From: an uncultured Peptococcaceae bacterium
GTDB lineage: Bacteria > Bacillota > Peptococcia > Peptococcales > Peptococcaceae
DNA: 6,127 nt
NCBI GenBank assembly: GCA_934229395.1
Contig: CAKQDL010000067.1
Coordinates: 1-6,127, forward strand
Direction: 5' to 3'
The notes beneath the pieces are model-generated. The model searched no databases. It had not been told where the DNA came from and was given only the letters and a program-made list of their open reading frames with translations. Shown in pieces: positions 5,097 through 6,127 of the stretch. A program made the translations under genes and the position numbers. Position 1 is the first letter of the stretch. The number at the start of each line of letters is the position of its first letter.

Positions 5097-5989
5097 GCAC
5101 ATTGTTCAGACTTATTAAAAGAAATATAAAACTGTTTTTTAAAGATAAAGGAATGTTTTTTACCTCTTTGATAACACCTGCGATTTTGCTCGTTCTCTAT
5201 GCAACCTTTCTCGGAAATGTGTACCGTGATAGTTTTACAGCTAATTTACCAGATGTATTTGAACTTTCTGAAAATATAACAGAAGGACTTGTAGGCGGTC
5301 AGCTTATATCCTCTATTCTTGCGGTTTCGTGTGTGACTGTAGCTTTTTGTTCAAATTTTTTAATGGTACAAGATAAAGTAACTGGGGCGATAAAGGATTT
5401 AAGAATATCGCCTGTAAAATCCGCCACACTTTCGCTGAGCTATTATATAGCGACATTGATTTCAACGCTTATAATTTGCTTTGTTGCAACTGGTATCTGT
5501 CTTGCTTATGTGGCTTTTGTTGGTTGGTATATGTCTCTTGCAGATGTACTCTTTTTGTTTCTTGATATTTTCCTCCTTGTTTTGTTTGGAACAGCACTAT
5601 CTTCAATTGTTAACTTTTTCTTATCAACACAAGGACAAATTTCAGCGGTAGGCACAATTATCAGTGCAGGATATGGTTTCATTTGTGGCGCATATATGCC
5701 TATTTCATCTTTTAATGAAGGACTACAAAAGATAATTTCTTTTTTGCCCGGCACTTATGGTACATCACTTATTCGAAATCACACAATGCAAGGTGCTTTT
5801 GCTGAAATGCAAAATCAGGGTGTTCCAACAAGTGTTATTGAGGGAATAAAAGATTCACTTGATTGCAATCTCTATTTTTCGGGAGAACAGGTAAGCATTT
5901 CAACGATGTATATGATACTTGGCGTTACTGTTGTTGTATTGATTGGAGTTTATATTTTGCTAAACAAATTCAACAAGCGTAAAGGTTAA
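5093..5989 (+). CDS. ABC-2 type transporter permease
   Basis: 298-residue membrane protein. Six hydrophobic segments are visible at about residues 22-41, 70-92, 113-140, 148-177, 183-202 and 271-290. The N-terminus is basic (RLIKRNIKLFFKDK), as usual for the ABC-2 class. A cytoplasmic loop, QDKVTGAIKDLRISPVK (about 93-109), resembles the ATPase-contact loop of drug-export permeases. CGAYMPISSFNEGLQKIISFLPGTYG (198-223) is a conserved-looking stretch before the last extracellular section; its key residues are the Pro at 203 and the PG at 219-220. Only one permease gene is present, so the transporter should be two permease and two ATPase copies. The start ATG overlaps the ATPase stop by 4 bp and has a strong AGGAGGT (5078-5084) 8 nt upstream. 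No terminator is evident just after its stop codon. Confidence 0.93.
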   Translation: MSTLFRLIKRNIKLFFKDKGMFFTSLITPAILLVLYATFLGNVYRDSFTANLPDVFELSENITEGLVGGQLISSILAVSCVTVAFCSNFLMVQDKVTGAIKDLRISPVKSATLSLSYYIATLISTLIICFVATGICLAYVAFVGWYMSLADVLFLFLDIFLLVLFGTALSSIVNFFLSTQGQISAVGTIISAGYGFICGAYMPISSFNEGLQKIISFLPGTYGTSLIRNHTMQGAFAEMQNQGVPTSVIEGIKDSLDCNLYFSGEQVSISTMYMILGVTVVVLIGVYILLNKFNKRKG

Positions 5990-6127
5990 AATGAGTCAAG
6001 TCCAAATTAGTGTGTAAAATACCTTTAGGTATTAATCGTGCGTGTCATCCGCTCTAGAACTCAAGCCGCTAAAAAGGCAGTTTGTTCTAAGGCGATTCGG
6101 TGAAATGTTGCAAGTACATCTGTTGAC
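5990..6127. other. Unassigned right edge of the window
   Basis: No gene is supported. Directly after the permease stop, an ATG at 5991 with AAAGG 5 nt upstream opens an 8-codon frame (MSQVQISV) ending at 6017; it may be the clipped start of a former fourth gene. On the minus strand a frame open from the window edge stops at 6063-6061 (21 codons, ending QTAFLAA) and could be the tail of a gene to the right. On the plus strand a frame from GTG 6042 also stays open to the edge but lacks an SD. None can be preferred. Confidence 0.35.
6018..6033. repeat. Perfect short inverted repeat after the exporter operon
   Basis: AATACCT (6018-6024), TT, AGGTATT (6027-6033): perfect 7-bp arms starting directly after the stop of the 8-codon frame. 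No T-run follows, so it is a weak terminator candidate. It could instead be a protein-binding site for a gene further right or an end of the acquired block. Confidence 0.35.

Larger units (their letters stand above)
3139..5989 (+). mobile_element. AT-rich acquired block: TnpV remnant plus tetR-ABC exporter operon
   Basis: From about 3139 the base composition and codon use become clearly AT-rich (AAA, GAA, ATT and TTA codons dominate), whereas 250-3110 favours G/C at third positions. The block opens with a truncated transposon gene and carries a complete regulator-exporter cargo. This fits horizontal transfer. No terminal repeats, recombinase or target-site duplication are visible, so the ends are approximate and the right end may lie outside the window. 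Confidence 0.4.

Noticed and set aside
4752..5102. A 116-codon minus-strand frame opposite the end of the ATPase gene
   Set aside because: Cys/Phe/Ile-rich antisense composition with no SD or domain. It is a shadow of the AT-rich ATPase gene.
1..6127. CRISPR array, tRNA or rRNA genes, full insertion sequence
   Set aside because: No regularly spaced repeats, no cloverleaf or rRNA-like stretch, and no intact transposase or terminal inverted repeats were seen on either strand.

Overview
The window looks like a low-GC Gram-positive (Firmicutes, probably clostridial or a related anaerobe) chromosome segment. The signs are strong Shine-Dalgarno (SD) sites, likely TTG and GTG starts, a small secreted 'copper amine oxidase N-terminal' (stalk-like) repeat protein, a MocR-type regulator, and a TnpV-like transposon remnant of the kind common in clostridial mobile elements. 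I cannot name the species from sequence alone.

Two blocks differ clearly in base composition. Block 1 (about 1-3115) is moderately GC-rich. It holds, on the minus strand, a secreted protein with two copies of a GRTMVPxR...EAxGCxVEW repeat (254-766) and a GntR-HTH/aminotransferase fusion regulator of the MocR family (877-2271). Divergent from the regulator, on the plus strand, is an N-terminally anchored or exported SGNH/GDSL hydrolase (2436-3110). Promoter-like sequences for both directions lie in the 164-bp gap between regulator and hydrolase. The secreted-protein gene runs into a strong two-way terminator (133-201), with a second minus-strand terminator beyond it (29-61).

Block 2 (about 3139-5989) is visibly AT-rich and looks acquired. 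It begins next to what may be a damaged terminator of the hydrolase gene. It carries a 5'-truncated TnpV remnant (3228-3503) and then a compact operon: a TetR-type regulator (3618-4181), an ABC ATPase (4182-5096) and an ABC-2 type permease (5093-5989). The three genes abut or overlap by 4 bp and each has its own SD. A -35/-10 pair with 17-bp spacing lies just upstream of tetR, and an 18-bp palindrome covers its -10. The simplest reading is a self-repressed, inducible exporter, probably for a drug or toxic compound; the substrate cannot be read from sequence.

The last 138 bp hold a tiny 8-codon reading frame, a short perfect inverted repeat and an unassigned edge. There are no rRNA or tRNA genes and no CRISPR array. 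I see no clearly unprecedented system. The points most worth checking are the composition junction near 3111-3140, the palindrome over the tetR promoter, the paired cysteines in the secreted repeat protein, and two genes whose most upstream start codon sits inside the SD site.
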